Shown: positions 8,684-17,156, counted from the first letter of the stretch. The stretch: DNA of 64,000 nucleotides from Prochlorococcus sp. AG-402-K10 (GCA_003216835.1 QCIF01000002.1:1-64000), one strand, 5' to 3'. Translations and numbers: made by a program. Notes: generated by a model not told the origin, from the sequence alone.

Positions 8684-10171
8684 ATGAAACATAATCATCA
8701 TCAAATTGAATGTCCAAATTGCGGCAGTTCATTCGAATTAGATAAAAATAAATTCGCAAGTATACTATCTCAAGTTAAAGAAAATGAGATTGATAAACAA
8801 GTATCAGAAAAAGTAAAAATTTTCAAAGATAAAATAGATAGTGAATCTCAACTTGCTATTAATAACGCAAAATCTGAAAACAAAGAATCAGTTGAGAAGT
8901 TAGAAAAAGCATTAGAAATCGAAAAACTTAAAAATCAAGAACAACTTAAGAGTCAGAGCACAGAAATTGATTTGGCAGTTGCACAAAGTAAAAACGAATA
9001 TGAAAAAGAAATTAATAAAATTAATTCTGATAAAAAAGAGACTATCGAAAAGTTAGAAAAAGCATTAGAAATCGAAAAACTTAAAAATCAAGAACAACTT
9101 AAGAGTCAGAGCACAGAAATTGATTTGGCAGTTGCACAAAGTAAAAACGAATATGAAAAAGAAATTAATAAAATTAATTCTGATAAAAAAGAGACTATCG
9201 AAAAGTTAGAAAAAGCATTAGAAATCGAAAAACTTAAAAATCAAGAACAACTTAAGAGTCAATCTACTCAAATAGAACTTGAGATAGAAAGAAAAAAGAA
9301 TATCTTTGAAAAAGATAGAGATCAAAAAATTGAGAAAATTAATTCTCAGTACAAGCAAGAAATAAATCTTCATAAAGAAGAAATTGCAAGATTGAAAGAT
9401 TTTCAATCAAAATTATCAACAAAAATGATTGGAGAAACACTCGAACAGCATTGTCAAATGGTATTTGACCTAAGACAAGCAGATGGATGTTTCCCAAATG
9501 CACAATTATTAAAAGATAATGATGTTGTAAATGGCACTAAAGGAGATTTTATTTTTAAAGATTATGACGAAGATGGTAATGAAATCATTTCAGTTATGCT
9601 GGAAATGAAGAATCAAAGTGAGATTGGAAATATCAAAAAGAAAAATTCAGACCACTATTCGAAACTAGATAAAGATAGAACTAATAAAAATTGTGATTAT
9701 GCCATTCTTGTCTCCACTTTAGAACCAGATAATGAATTTTTTAATCGAGGAATAGTTCAAGTAAGAGAGTTTAAAAATATGTATGTAGTTAGACCCAATT
9801 CTTTATTAATCTTGCTTTCATTTATTACTTCTTTTGCAAGAAAAACATTAGATGAGAAGCGTGAAATAATAAAACTCAAAAATATGAATATAGACTTGGC
9901 AAATTTCGAAGATAATCTTGCTAATGCTAAAGAATTAATGCAAGTTAATACTGAAAGAGTAACAGCGAACTTTGCTAAATCAATCGTAGAAATAGACAAA
10001 ATAATTTCCCAACTGGAAAAACATAAGTCAACACTTCAAAAAATTGACTCTAATTTTCAGATTGCAAATAGAAAAGCGCAAGATATTACTGTAAAGAAAC
10101 TGACTTACAAAAATACTTTCATGCAGAGAGTTTTTCAGAAAATAAGGGAAGAAAAGAAAAATGCACAATAA
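8684..10171 (+). CDS. DUF2130 protein: zinc knuckle, coiled coil, nuclease-like domain
   Basis: A 495-residue protein. The N-terminus has a CPNC knuckle (Cys10, Cys13). Residues about 40-250 are a highly charged coiled coil with near-identical 51-residue repeats. The region about 255-400 carries the DUF2130 signature: GDFIF at 287-291, EMKN at 307-310, KLDKDRTNKNCDYAILVSTLEPDNEFFNRGIV, then MYVVRP. Asp288 with Glu307-x-Lys309 resembles a PD-(D/E)xK nuclease site; that catalytic reading is inference. The C-terminus is helical and basic. It is the only sizeable cargo of the tRNA-Phe element. Function is unknown; a DNA-directed or defence role is possible but unproven. Confidence 0.85.
   Translation: MKHNHHQIECPNCGSSFELDKNKFASILSQVKENEIDKQVSEKVKIFKDKIDSESQLAINNAKSENKESVEKLEKALEIEKLKNQEQLKSQSTEIDLAVAQSKNEYEKEINKINSDKKETIEKLEKALEIEKLKNQEQLKSQSTEIDLAVAQSKNEYEKEINKINSDKKETIEKLEKALEIEKLKNQEQLKSQSTQIELEIERKKNIFEKDRDQKIEKINSQYKQEINLHKEEIARLKDFQSKLSTKMIGETLEQHCQMVFDLRQADGCFPNAQLLKDNDVVNGTKGDFIFKDYDEDGNEIISVMLEMKNQSEIGNIKKKNSDHYSKLDKDRTNKNCDYAILVSTLEPDNEFFNRGIVQVREFKNMYVVRPNSLLILLSFITSFARKTLDEKREIIKLKNMNIDLANFEDNLANAKELMQVNTERVTANFAKSIVEIDKIISQLEKHKSTLQKIDSNFQIANRKAQDITVKKLTYKNTFMQRVFQKIREEKKNAQ
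8897..9261 (+). repeat. 153-bp perfect tandem repeat inside the DUF2130 gene
   Basis: Units at 8897-9049 and 9050-9202 are identical by eye, and a third copy (9203-9261) is identical for 59 bp before diverging. The unit is 51 codons, so copy-number change keeps the frame. Each unit encodes KLEKALEIEKLKNQEQ and onward, a coiled-coil segment. Perfect DNA identity, including synonymous sites, implies recent duplication or ongoing homogenisation. Confidence 0.92.
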
Positions 10172-10303
10172 AAATTTATTAATATCAATAATTTGTCATT
10201 TCATTTAGGCATTTTAGTTCTTGGTGAAGTAATGAAATCTTAAAAGTGTAATCCATAAAGCAACTGGAAAAGAACAAAATTTTAATCAAGAATTGAGTGC
10301 AAA

Positions 10304-10327
10304 TGGAGTACACACGATGGAGTACAC
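10304..10327 (+). repeat. TGGAGTACAC pair, right end (putative recombinase arm sites)
   Basis: Copies at 10304-10313 and 10318-10327, separated by 4 bp, in the same orientation as the left pair and 59 bp before the right attachment repeat. Together with the left pair they mark the inner side of both ends, as arm sites of a lambda-type attP would after integration. Confidence 0.65.
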
Positions 10328-10386
10328 AAAAACTTAATGACTGTAAAAGCAATCTGGGACTAGTTTTTGGAGGATTAAATCCCTAA

Positions 10387-10414
10387 TTCAAATCTGGGTC
10401 CTGGCACCTTTAAA
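10387..10414 (+). repeat. Right attachment repeat (displaced original tRNA-Phe 3' end)
   Basis: Exact 28-bp copy of 8183-8210. Directly after it stands a strong terminator, whereas the left copy has a degenerate one, so this is most likely the original 3' end of the chromosomal tRNA-Phe gene displaced by the insertion. The 215 bp from the DUF2130 stop to this repeat hold no gene beyond the two arm-type decamers. Confidence 0.85.
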
Positions 10415-10440
10415 AACCTGTCTTTGACAGGTTTTTTTTT
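10412..10440 (+). terminator. Rho-independent terminator (original tRNA-Phe terminator)
   Basis: AAAAACCTGTC (10412-10422) pairs perfectly with GACAGGTTTTT (10426-10436) across a TTT loop, continuing into a T run to 10440. It overlaps the end of the right attachment repeat. It would end transcripts from the element, and before insertion would have ended the tRNA-Phe transcript. Confidence 0.85.
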
Positions 10441-10464
10441 ATAAACATTTTTGAATCTAAATTT

Positions 10465-10872
10465 TTAGTCTTCAACTCTACAAACCTGACCAATTACACC
10501 CAAAATCAGTTGATCTCCATTTGGATCTCTCCAATCAGCAAAATTATTTAACTCATCTGTAGAAACAGAAACATCTCTAAAGGCTTTTTCAAAACAATTT
10601 ATTTCCATTGTATAAATAATATCCTGAGTAATTTCACTATTAGTCTTTGGAATAAATTTGCTCAACACTCTAACAGAACCATCTTCATTCCTTTTGATAC
10701 TTTTTCTATCCCATAATTGTTCTCCATATGTAGTTTTTGGAACTCCAACCCAATCATGTGGCAAAGCATCTGACTCCTTAATTGAAATGCCAAAAAAGAA
10801 GATTATCGAAACAAACAAAACCAATATATTTCTAAGAAATATTGATAACCAGTTATTCTTAGTTTGAATCAT
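10465..10872 (-). CDS. Secreted/periplasmic hypothetical protein
   Basis: A 135-residue protein with an N-terminal signal: basic MIQTKNNW, a hydrophobic run FLRNILVLFVSIIFFFGI, and a possible cleavage site after SDA near residue 36. The mature part starts LPHDWVGVPKTTYGEQLWDR and has two cysteines (NCFEKAF and GQVCRVED) that could form a disulfide. The pattern of Trp, then DRKSIKRNEDGSVRV, then a C-terminal VC resembles the surface-adhesin E type of small beta domain; this is a tentative fold guess. It is convergent with the element and lies outside its right repeat, so it is chromosomal. Confidence 0.75.
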   Translation of the reverse strand: MIQTKNNWLSIFLRNILVLFVSIIFFFGISIKESDALPHDWVGVPKTTYGEQLWDRKSIKRNEDGSVRVLSKFIPKTNSEITQDIIYTMEINCFEKAFRDVSVSTDELNNFADWRDPNGDQLILGVIGQVCRVED

Positions 10873-11105
10873 ACTATTTTCGAATTTTAGGAATCCCTAA
10901 ATTAAAATTGAGAAAGTGAAAATTAATATATTTTTAGTTTTAAATTTTGATTAATAATTTAAAAAGAAGTTTTTAAAAAATCAAAATTGAGAAAAACTAT
11001 AAGATTAAATTTTTGTAAAAAATTTTATTGATTAGTATTTCTATTATAGATACAATCAAATATTGATTTCCAAAGTTAACTCTCAATAAATTGTCAGAAA
11101 TAATA

Positions 11106-11741
11106 ATGAATAGAATTCAGAAATTCCTCTCAATAGTTTTTTTTATAGCAATATTCGTTGTTGTGATTTATTTCATACAAAACTATGGCATTGAACCTCT
11201 TAGAAACAACGTAGAAAAAATGGGGATTTGGGCACCCTTTGGAATATTCATACTTAGAGGAGTAAGTATAATTTTACCCGCTCTTCCAAGTTCGGCATAC
11301 TCTCTGCTCGCTGGCTCCTTATTAGGGTTTCAGAAAGGATATATAACAATTGTGTTTTCTGATATCGTTTTTTGCCAAGCAGCTTTTTTTATAGCAAGAT
11401 ATTTTGGTCGTGGTCCTGTACGCCGTTTGGTAGGTTCAAAAGCAATGCAAAGGATTGAAAGTTTTAATCAAAACCAATTAGAAGAAAATTTCTTCCTAAT
11501 GACAGGTCTTCTTATGACAGGTCTTTTTGATTTTCTGAGCTATGCAATCGGTATTGGGGGAACTCGGTGGAAAATATTTACTCCAGCTTTATTAATAAGT
11601 CTTCTAATAAGTGATTCTATTCTTGTGGCTGTTGGGGCTGGTGTCAGCCAGGGAGCAGGATTATTTCTTGGAATAGCTCTTCTAGGAATGTTTGCTTTGG
11701 CAACTATTTCAGGATTAGCAAAAAGAAAAATTCCTAAATAA
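11106..11741 (+). CDS. TVP38/TMEM64 (VTT domain) membrane protein
   Basis: A 211-residue integral membrane protein from ATG 11106 (a TTG at 11091 would add five residues). It has about five hydrophobic segments: 7-25, 43-75, 80-100, 130-145 and 160-205. The core FGIFILRGVSIILPALPSSAYSLLAGSLLGF and the later GIGGTRWKIFTPALLIS match the VTT/DedA-like family, with the expected PALPSS and G..RW.....P elements. Relatives are proposed lipid scramblases or transporters; the substrate is unknown. It stands alone, followed by the small ORF before cpeS. Confidence 0.8.
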   Translation: MNRIQKFLSIVFFIAIFVVVIYFIQNYGIEPLRNNVEKMGIWAPFGIFILRGVSIILPALPSSAYSLLAGSLLGFQKGYITIVFSDIVFCQAAFFIARYFGRGPVRRLVGSKAMQRIESFNQNQLEENFFLMTGLLMTGLFDFLSYAIGIGGTRWKIFTPALLISLLISDSILVAVGAGVSQGAGLFLGIALLGMFALATISGLAKRKIPK

Positions 11742-11858
11742 ACTCATAATTAATAACTCTGTAATTATTCAAGAAAGATATAACATTTTTGCAAAAAACA
11801 ACAATATAAAGAAGAATTTATGTAAGAATATTAATCTGTTGATTTTTACAATTTTTAG

Positions 11859-12038
11859 ATGACTCCATTTAGACCAACATCATACGATCGCCCTGGAGAA
11901 CAAATATCAACTACACCTTCTGGATTAAAAGTTACTTCTGCAAAAAGATTAATGGTAGATTCAATGGTAAGGATGATTCAAAAAGCTACTAATCATTCGG
12001 TAGAAGATAAACTTGAAGAAGAATCTAATAACAATTAA
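11859..12038 (+). CDS. Small conserved-looking hypothetical protein upstream of cpeS
   Basis: A 59-residue ORF ([20 protein letters not shown]...) with ATG start, ending in an acidic tail EEESNNN. It overlaps the proposed cpeS TTG start by 26 nt in another frame, suggesting translational coupling. The composition, with a proline-rich N-terminus and an [17 protein letters not shown] helix, looks coding rather than random. No domain is recognised. Position suggests a link to the residual phycoerythrin genes, but that is only context. Confidence 0.6.
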   Translation: MTPFRPTSYDRPGEQISTTPSGLKVTSAKRLMVDSMVRMIQKATNHSVEDKLEEESNNN

Positions 12039-12564
12039 CCAATTTATTAAAAAAAGTTTAGGAGAGTGGAAATCTATAAGAAGCACTCATTCTTTAGCAT
12101 TTCAGGAAGTTGAAAATTCAACTAGTAAAATAACAATAAAAGATATAGAAATAAACAACAAAAAAGTAGTGGAACTTTTAAAGAAATATGATTTAACCTA
12201 TACGCCATCTGTTATTGCCATATCAATAAGCTGGCAAGCTATTAGCGATTGGGAGGAAGAGGAAAAACCCCTAGAAGATCAAACTATTTTGTTATTTTTA
12301 CCAAGAGATAAAAATACAGGGATTGTGTTACGTAATAAGGGTTATACTGAATCCGTAATTTCATCATCAGAATATTTGATTGATGAAAGGGAAAACTTAA
12401 ATATAAAAACTATTTATAATTCAACAGTTTCCGAAGAGAAAATTTGTTTTTTATCAGCTCATATAAGATCGAGATATTCGGTAATTAGAAATCAAGAGAA
12501 TAATGCAGTAATACAAACATCGCATACATCAGAGATCAGAAATATTTCTATTTTAAAAGATTGA
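12013..12564 (+). CDS. cpeS: CpeS/CpcS-type phycobilin lyase
   Basis: A 183-residue member of the CpcS/CpeS family, lipocalin-like lyases that attach a bilin to Cys82 of beta phycobiliproteins. The start matches the family signature ([21 protein letters not shown], about residues 11-31), and conserved ISWQAIS...[23 protein letters not shown] follows. The start is TTG at 12013; no ATG precedes the conserved region. It converges on and overlaps cpeB by 17 bp. High-light Prochlorococcus keeps this pair despite lacking phycobilisomes, which fits the organism call. Confidence 0.88.
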   Translation: MKKNLITINQFIKKSLGEWKSIRSTHSLAFQEVENSTSKITIKDIEINNKKVVELLKKYDLTYTPSVIAISISWQAISDWEEEEKPLEDQTILLFLPRDKNTGIVLRNKGYTESVISSSEYLIDERENLNIKTIYNSTVSEEKICFLSAHIRSRYSVIRNQENNAVIQTSHTSEIRNISILKD

Positions 12565-13075
12565 TTATCCTTTCAAATTGAGAATCTGTATTAGAAATTA
12601 ACTCAGGAAGAAAGCCTTTATCTCCAGTGATCGAATTTACAGTAGATTTCAAATCAGAAATAGTTGCATCTCTCATTAGTTCAACCACTCTAATTGCATT
12701 CTTCAAAGGTACACCAAGAGCTAAATAAGTATTTTTAAGATCCTTTAAACAGCTTTTAGCTAAAACAGATTCATCATCAGTAATTAGGAGGTAAGAAACA
12801 ATCCTTAAAATTATTTCTCCATCTCTTAAACAAACAGACATTTTATTAGTTGTATCTAAAGATATTTTTGAATTTACAGAATCCTGATTCTCGCAAATCA
12901 TTGCAGTTACAGCATCCGCTGCAATTGCATGAGAATTGCTTGTTATTGATTTTATTGCATCTAATCTTGAGTTTGCAGTATCTACAAATTCTTTTATATC
13001 TTCAATATTTCTATTGCTTATATCCTTTAATTCTCTATCAGTTGATAAGAGTTGATTATTCTTTGAAACTGACAT
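12548..13075 (-). CDS. cpeB: Degenerate phycoerythrin beta subunit
   Basis: A 175-residue globin-fold phycobiliprotein beta chain. The hallmark [25 protein letters not shown], then [15 protein letters not shown], is present, with the bilin-accepting Cys82. Cys61 remains (MICEN), but its usual partner about 11 residues earlier is replaced (Ala50), and the C-terminal bilin cysteine (around 155-165) is absent. It should therefore bind one bilin, perhaps two at most, unlike the three of typical PE-beta. No cpeA is in the window. A light-sensing rather than harvesting role has been suggested for such relicts. Confidence 0.9.
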   Translation of the reverse strand: MSVSKNNQLLSTDRELKDISNRNIEDIKEFVDTANSRLDAIKSITSNSHAIAADAVTAMICENQDSVNSKISLDTTNKMSVCLRDGEIILRIVSYLLITDDESVLAKSCLKDLKNTYLALGVPLKNAIRVVELMRDATISDLKSTVNSITGDKGFLPELISNTDSQFERIINLLK

Positions 13076-13260
13076 TTCTAAATTTAAATTAAAATTTTAA
13101 AAGTATAGTTTATAACAATAGTACAGTCCATGAAAAAACAGCTAAATTAAAGAATTAACGAAACTCTTCTTAATCAAAAACTTCATTTCAAAGTGATATG
13201 TGAAATACTTTAAAAATAAAAAAATTTTTCGCTAATATACAAATATATTTCTTTAAAGTT

Positions 13261-13467
13261 GTGGATAAAAAAGATTTAAAATTATCAAAAAAACTTATTT
13301 CGTCTTATAAAAAAAGATTAGAAAAAGAAATCTTTGAAAGAAGCATGAAATTAAAAATGCCTCAGAAAAAATTTGAAGAAATAATTAATAATAATAATGA
13401 ACTAATTAGTTTAAAGAAAGCATTAAAACAATTAGAAGCAGAATCTAAATCTCAAAGTAAAGTCTGA
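13261..13467 (+). CDS. Small lysine-rich hypothetical protein
   Basis: A 68-residue ORF with GTG start (MDKKDLKLSKKLISSYKKRLEKEIFERSMKL...) predicted almost wholly alpha-helical, with heptad-like spacing of Leu/Ile and many Lys/Glu. It lies 28 bp upstream of the uvrD/pcrA helicase on the same strand. No family is recognised. The continuous helical pattern and operon position favour a real gene, but the AT-rich base composition makes Lys-rich ORFs easy to get by chance. Confidence 0.5.
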   Translation: MDKKDLKLSKKLISSYKKRLEKEIFERSMKLKMPQKKFEEIINNNNELISLKKALKQLEAESKSQSKV

Positions 13468-13495
13468 ATCTTTTGATATAAAAAACCCTATAAAA

Positions 13496-15904
13496 GTGAA
13501 TCAAACTAACAATTTTCTTTTTAATTCTTTAAACAATGAACAACTTCAGGCAGTAAAACATGTTTTTGGGCCTCTTTTAGTAGTCGCAGGTGCAGGTAGC
13601 GGGAAAACCAAAGCTCTTACTCATAGAATTGCGAATCTTATTGAGAATAACGCTATAGATCCCTATAACATTTTGGCAGTTACTTTTACCAACAAAGCCG
13701 CTAAAGAAATGAAAGCCAGACTAGAAGTTCTTCTTGCAAAAGAATTGGCTTTTAATCAATTTGGTCAACCCTGGTCAACTCTAAAAGAGATTGATCAAAA
13801 CCAATTAAGAAATAACGTTTATCAAGATAGGCTTAAAGACCTTTGGATAGGGACTTTTCATTCATTATTTTCAAGGCTTTTAAGATACGACATTGAAAAA
13901 TATAATGATCCTGAGGGATTAAAATGGACAAGACAATTTTCTATTTACGATGAAACAGATTCTCAAACCTTAGTAAAAGAAATTGTGAGTCAGGATATGA
14001 ATCTTGATCCAAAAAGATTTGATCCCAAAAAAATTAAAAGGGCAATTAGTAATGCTAAAAATCAATGTTTTACTTCTAATGAACTTGAAGAAAAAGCAGA
14101 TGATCATTTTGAAAAAATAGTTGCAGAGGCTTACAAAAGATATAGGATCTCACTCTCAAAAAATAATGCTTTAGATTTTGATGATCTTCTGCTATTACCT
14201 GTTTTCTTATTACGGCAAAATGATTTTGTAAGAGACTATTGGCACAAAAGATTTCAGCACATCCTAGTTGATGAATATCAAGATACTAATAGAACCCAAT
14301 ATGAACTGATAAAACTAATTACCGCTGGAAAAACGGAACCTCAAAAATTCCAGAATTGGGAAGATAGATCAATTTTTGTAGTAGGAGATGCTGATCAAAG
14401 TATTTATAGCTTCAGAGCAGCCGACTTCAGAATATTAATTGGTTTTCAAGAAGACTTTAAAAATGGATGCAATAACGAGGAAAAAGCATCTCTAATTAAA
14501 TTAGAAGAAAATTATAGATCATCTTCTAATATCCTCAATGCAGCAAACTCTTTAATTGAAAACAATACTGAAAGAATTGACAAAGTTCTCCGTGCTACTA
14601 AAGAGAAGGGAGAACTTTTAAAGTTACTTAGCTGTGATGATGAAATTTCTGAAGCAGAAGCTATAACAAGTAAATTAAAGTCACTGAATAATTCCAATCA
14701 AAAACCAATATGGAAAAATTTTGCGATCTTATATCGAACAAGAGCTCAATCAAGGGTATTAGAGGAATCTCTCGTAAGGTGGCAAATACCTTATACAATT
14801 TTTGGAGGATTACGTTTTTATGACCGAAGAGAAATTAAAGATGCCATAGCATATTTAAAAGTTTTGGTAAATTCTGCAGATAATGTAAGTCTTTTACGAA
14901 TAATAAATGTTCCTAGAAGAGGGATAGGTAAGACAACTATTCAAAAGCTAGTTGATTTATCTAATAAGTTGAATATTCCATTATGGGAGGTTCTAAATGA
15001 TAAGCAAAGTATTGAAGAAACAATAGGTAGATCATCAAAAGGAATTAGTAAATTTACTGAGCTTATGAATGATCTACTTTGCTACCTAGAAAACTCAGGG
15101 CCTGCACAACTTTTACAATTAATCCTAGAAAAAAGTGGTTATTTAAGTGATTTATTAAATAGTGGAACAGAAGAGTCTGAAGACAGAAGAAACAATTTGC
15201 AGGAATTAATAAATGCAGCGACTCAATATGAAGAAGAAACAGAAAATGGCGATGCAGAGGGCTTTCTTTCTACAGCAGCTTTAACAACAGATAATGATAC
15301 TAAGAAAAATAATCCCAACTCTGTTACCCTAATGACTCTTCATAATAGTAAAGGTTTAGAATTTCAAAATGTCTTTATAACGGGCCTGGAACAAGGCCTT
15401 TTCCCAAGCCATAGATCAGTCGATACTCCCTCACTTCTTGAAGAAGAAAGAAGATTATGCTACGTCGGTATAACTAGAGCCAAAGAAAGAGTTTTCCTAA
15501 GTCATGCAAGAGAAAGAAGATTATGGGGAGGAATGAGAGAAGCAACAATACCTTCAATATTTCTCTCAGAGATCCCAGAGGATTTAATCGACGGTGAATT
15601 ACCGCAAACTGGAGGTGCCTCAATTAGAAGAGATTGGCATTTAGATCGTTTAACAAGAGTAGATCGAAATAATTCAAATCAATTTATTAATAAACCAATA
15701 AATGCAGTAAGGAAGCTATATTCTGGTCCCAGTAAAGGGAAAAGCTGGATAGTTGGCGATAAGCTAATTCACTCAAAATTCGGAAAAGGTGAAATTATAC
15801 ATATTTTTGGTAGCGGGGAAAAAATATCATTAGCAGTAAAATTTGGTGACAAAGGAAGCAAAATACTAGACCCCAGATTAGCTCCAATTCGTTCAATGAA
15901 TTAA
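13496..15904 (+). CDS. uvrD: UvrD/PcrA-type superfamily 1 DNA helicase
   Basis: An 802-residue ATP-dependent 3'-5' helicase used in nucleotide excision repair, mismatch repair and removal of stalled proteins from DNA. Motifs in order: NNEQLQAV (Q motif, 13-20), Walker A AGAGSGKT (31-38), TFTNKAAKEMKAR, VDEYQDTN (Walker B), VGDADQSIYSFRAAD, LEENYRSS, VTLMTLHNSKGLEF and CYVGITRAKE. The C-terminal basic/Tudor-like tail (WIVGDKLIHSKFGKGEIIHI) is typical of PcrA. GTG is the start. The next gene begins 4 bp after the stop. Confidence 0.95.
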   Translation: MNQTNNFLFNSLNNEQLQAVKHVFGPLLVVAGAGSGKTKALTHRIANLIENNAIDPYNILAVTFTNKAAKEMKARLEVLLAKELAFNQFGQPWSTLKEIDQNQLRNNVYQDRLKDLWIGTFHSLFSRLLRYDIEKYNDPEGLKWTRQFSIYDETDSQTLVKEIVSQDMNLDPKRFDPKKIKRAISNAKNQCFTSNELEEKADDHFEKIVAEAYKRYRISLSKNNALDFDDLLLLPVFLLRQNDFVRDYWHKRFQHILVDEYQDTNRTQYELIKLITAGKTEPQKFQNWEDRSIFVVGDADQSIYSFRAADFRILIGFQEDFKNGCNNEEKASLIKLEENYRSSSNILNAANSLIENNTERIDKVLRATKEKGELLKLLSCDDEISEAEAITSKLKSLNNSNQKPIWKNFAILYRTRAQSRVLEESLVRWQIPYTIFGGLRFYDRREIKDAIAYLKVLVNSADNVSLLRIINVPRRGIGKTTIQKLVDLSNKLNIPLWEVLNDKQSIEETIGRSSKGISKFTELMNDLLCYLENSGPAQLLQLILEKSGYLSDLLNSGTEESEDRRNNLQELINAATQYEEETENGDAEGFLSTAALTTDNDTKKNNPNSVTLMTLHNSKGLEFQNVFITGLEQGLFPSHRSVDTPSLLEEERRLCYVGITRAKERVFLSHARERRLWGGMREATIPSIFLSEIPEDLIDGELPQTGGASIRRDWHLDRLTRVDRNNSNQFINKPINAVRKLYSGPSKGKSWIVGDKLIHSKFGKGEIIHIFGSGEKISLAVKFGDKGSKILDPRLAPIRSMN

Positions 15905-15908
15905 GAGT

Positions 15909-17156
15909 ATGAATGATATTTCTTATTATCTCTACAGCGAATTAAGACAAATTCCATTTAATATATATGATCTAATTTCTAAATATATTGAATCTAATAA
16001 TAATACTAAAGTCGCTTTTGTTGGTGGTTATATAAGAGATTTATTGATTACTAAATTTCATAAACAAGTTTTTCCTAAGCCAGTAGATATAGACATAGTT
16101 ATTGAAGGTTCTTCTGTTTCTTTAGCAAAATTCATAAAAAAAAATATATCAAATGTTGAAATATGTCTCATCAAAGAATTTAATTTATATAATACCGTCG
16201 AACTAAATATTAATGACTTAAAAATTGATATTGCCTCAGCAAGAAAAGAAATTTATAGTGCACCAGGATTAAACCCTAAAGTAATTAACACCACAATTGA
16301 AGAGGATCTACAAAGGAGAGATTTCACTATAAATGCAATAGCCTTTGAGGTTTCAAGAAAAAAAGTTTACGACCTTTATCAGGGTATTCCTGATATTAAA
16401 GGAAAAGAATTAAACTTGCTTCATGAAAATAGTATTGCAGACGATCCCAGTAGAATAATCAGATGTGCAAAATATGCTACTAGGTTAGGTTTCAGTATTT
16501 CAAGGGAATCTCTTAAACAATCTCAAGCAACAGTCTGCAAATGGCCATGGAAGGCTTCTAAAAACAAAGATAAAATAATTTTTCCACCTGCCATTAGCAT
16601 AAGAATCAGGATGGAATTATCAGAAATATATAAATACGACAACCTCACAAAAATAATTTCTTTATTAGCAAAATGGGAAATCATTTCTATTTTAAATAAA
16701 AGTATTCAAGTTGATAACAAATTTTTAAGAGGTTTAAATTGGATTAAAAAATTGAATGGGAATTATCTTCTTTTCTTGTTAAAGAATTCAGAAGATTTAG
16801 TTAACATATGTCAAAGATTTTTTATAAATAAAAAGGAAAAGAATTTTTTGGAAGATTATTTAGATGTTAAAAAAATATTAGAAAATAAAAAAGATCAATT
16901 CTTATCTTTCTCTCCTTCCAGATGGACAGAATTTATTGAGGATAGAAATCTCGATGAAGAAACAGTGAAATTACTAATTTGTGATGGAGGTTTATTTTGG
17001 CGACCATTTTTTAAATGGCTATTCATTTACAAATTCATAAAATCTAAAAAAGACGGCGATCTACTAAAAAAAGAAGGATGGAAACCAGGGGAAGCAATGG
17101 GTAAGGAGATCAAAAGGTTAAGATATTTGGAAATTGATAAAATATGCAAAATTTAG
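15909..17156 (+). CDS. tRNA nucleotidyltransferase / poly(A) polymerase family protein
   Basis: A 415-residue class II nucleotidyltransferase. GGYIRD at 39-44 and the metal-binding pair DID at 60-62 define the head, then RRDFTINAIA near 136 and a DPSRIIRCAKYATRLGF neck domain follow. The family includes CCA-adding enzymes, which complete tRNA 3' ends; the tRNAs in this window lack encoded CCA, so such an activity is needed. Some cyanobacteria split CC- and A-adding activities between paralogues, so the exact specificity is left open. It is 4 bp downstream of the helicase gene. Confidence 0.85.
   Translation: MNDISYYLYSELRQIPFNIYDLISKYIESNNNTKVAFVGGYIRDLLITKFHKQVFPKPVDIDIVIEGSSVSLAKFIKKNISNVEICLIKEFNLYNTVELNINDLKIDIASARKEIYSAPGLNPKVINTTIEEDLQRRDFTINAIAFEVSRKKVYDLYQGIPDIKGKELNLLHENSIADDPSRIIRCAKYATRLGFSISRESLKQSQATVCKWPWKASKNKDKIIFPPAISIRIRMELSEIYKYDNLTKIISLLAKWEIISILNKSIQVDNKFLRGLNWIKKLNGNYLLFLLKNSEDLVNICQRFFINKKEKNFLEDYLDVKKILENKKDQFLSFSPSRWTEFIEDRNLDEETVKLLICDGGLFWRPFFKWLFIYKFIKSKKDGDLLKKEGWKPGEAMGKEIKRLRYLEIDKICKI

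Larger units (their letters stand above)
8183..10414 (+). mobile_element. Cargo-only integrative element in tRNA-Phe (tycheposon/satellite-like)
   Basis: About 2.2 kb bounded by exact 28-bp direct repeats of the tRNA-Phe 3' end. Inside each boundary lies a pair of TGGAGTACAC direct repeats. The two genes inside (a short basic ORF and a DUF2130 protein) have no evident housekeeping role, while both flanks are ordinary chromosome. There is no integrase, transposase, primase or capsid gene, so movement would need a recombinase supplied in trans. Small tRNA-targeted elements of this sort are known in Prochlorococcus (tycheposons), and the boundaries fit that picture; membership of that group is inference. 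Confidence 0.8.

Noticed and set aside
8897..9261. CRISPR array
   Set aside because: The repeats are contiguous 153-bp coding units with no spacers and no cas genes.
10376..10414. Second tRNA-Phe gene
   Set aside because: Only the 3' end from the T-loop onward is present; acceptor 5' strand, D-arm and anticodon arm are missing.
12850..13092. Leucine-rich ORF opposite cpeB
   Set aside because: It is the reverse-strand shadow of cpeB; the phycobiliprotein motif is clear on the minus strand.
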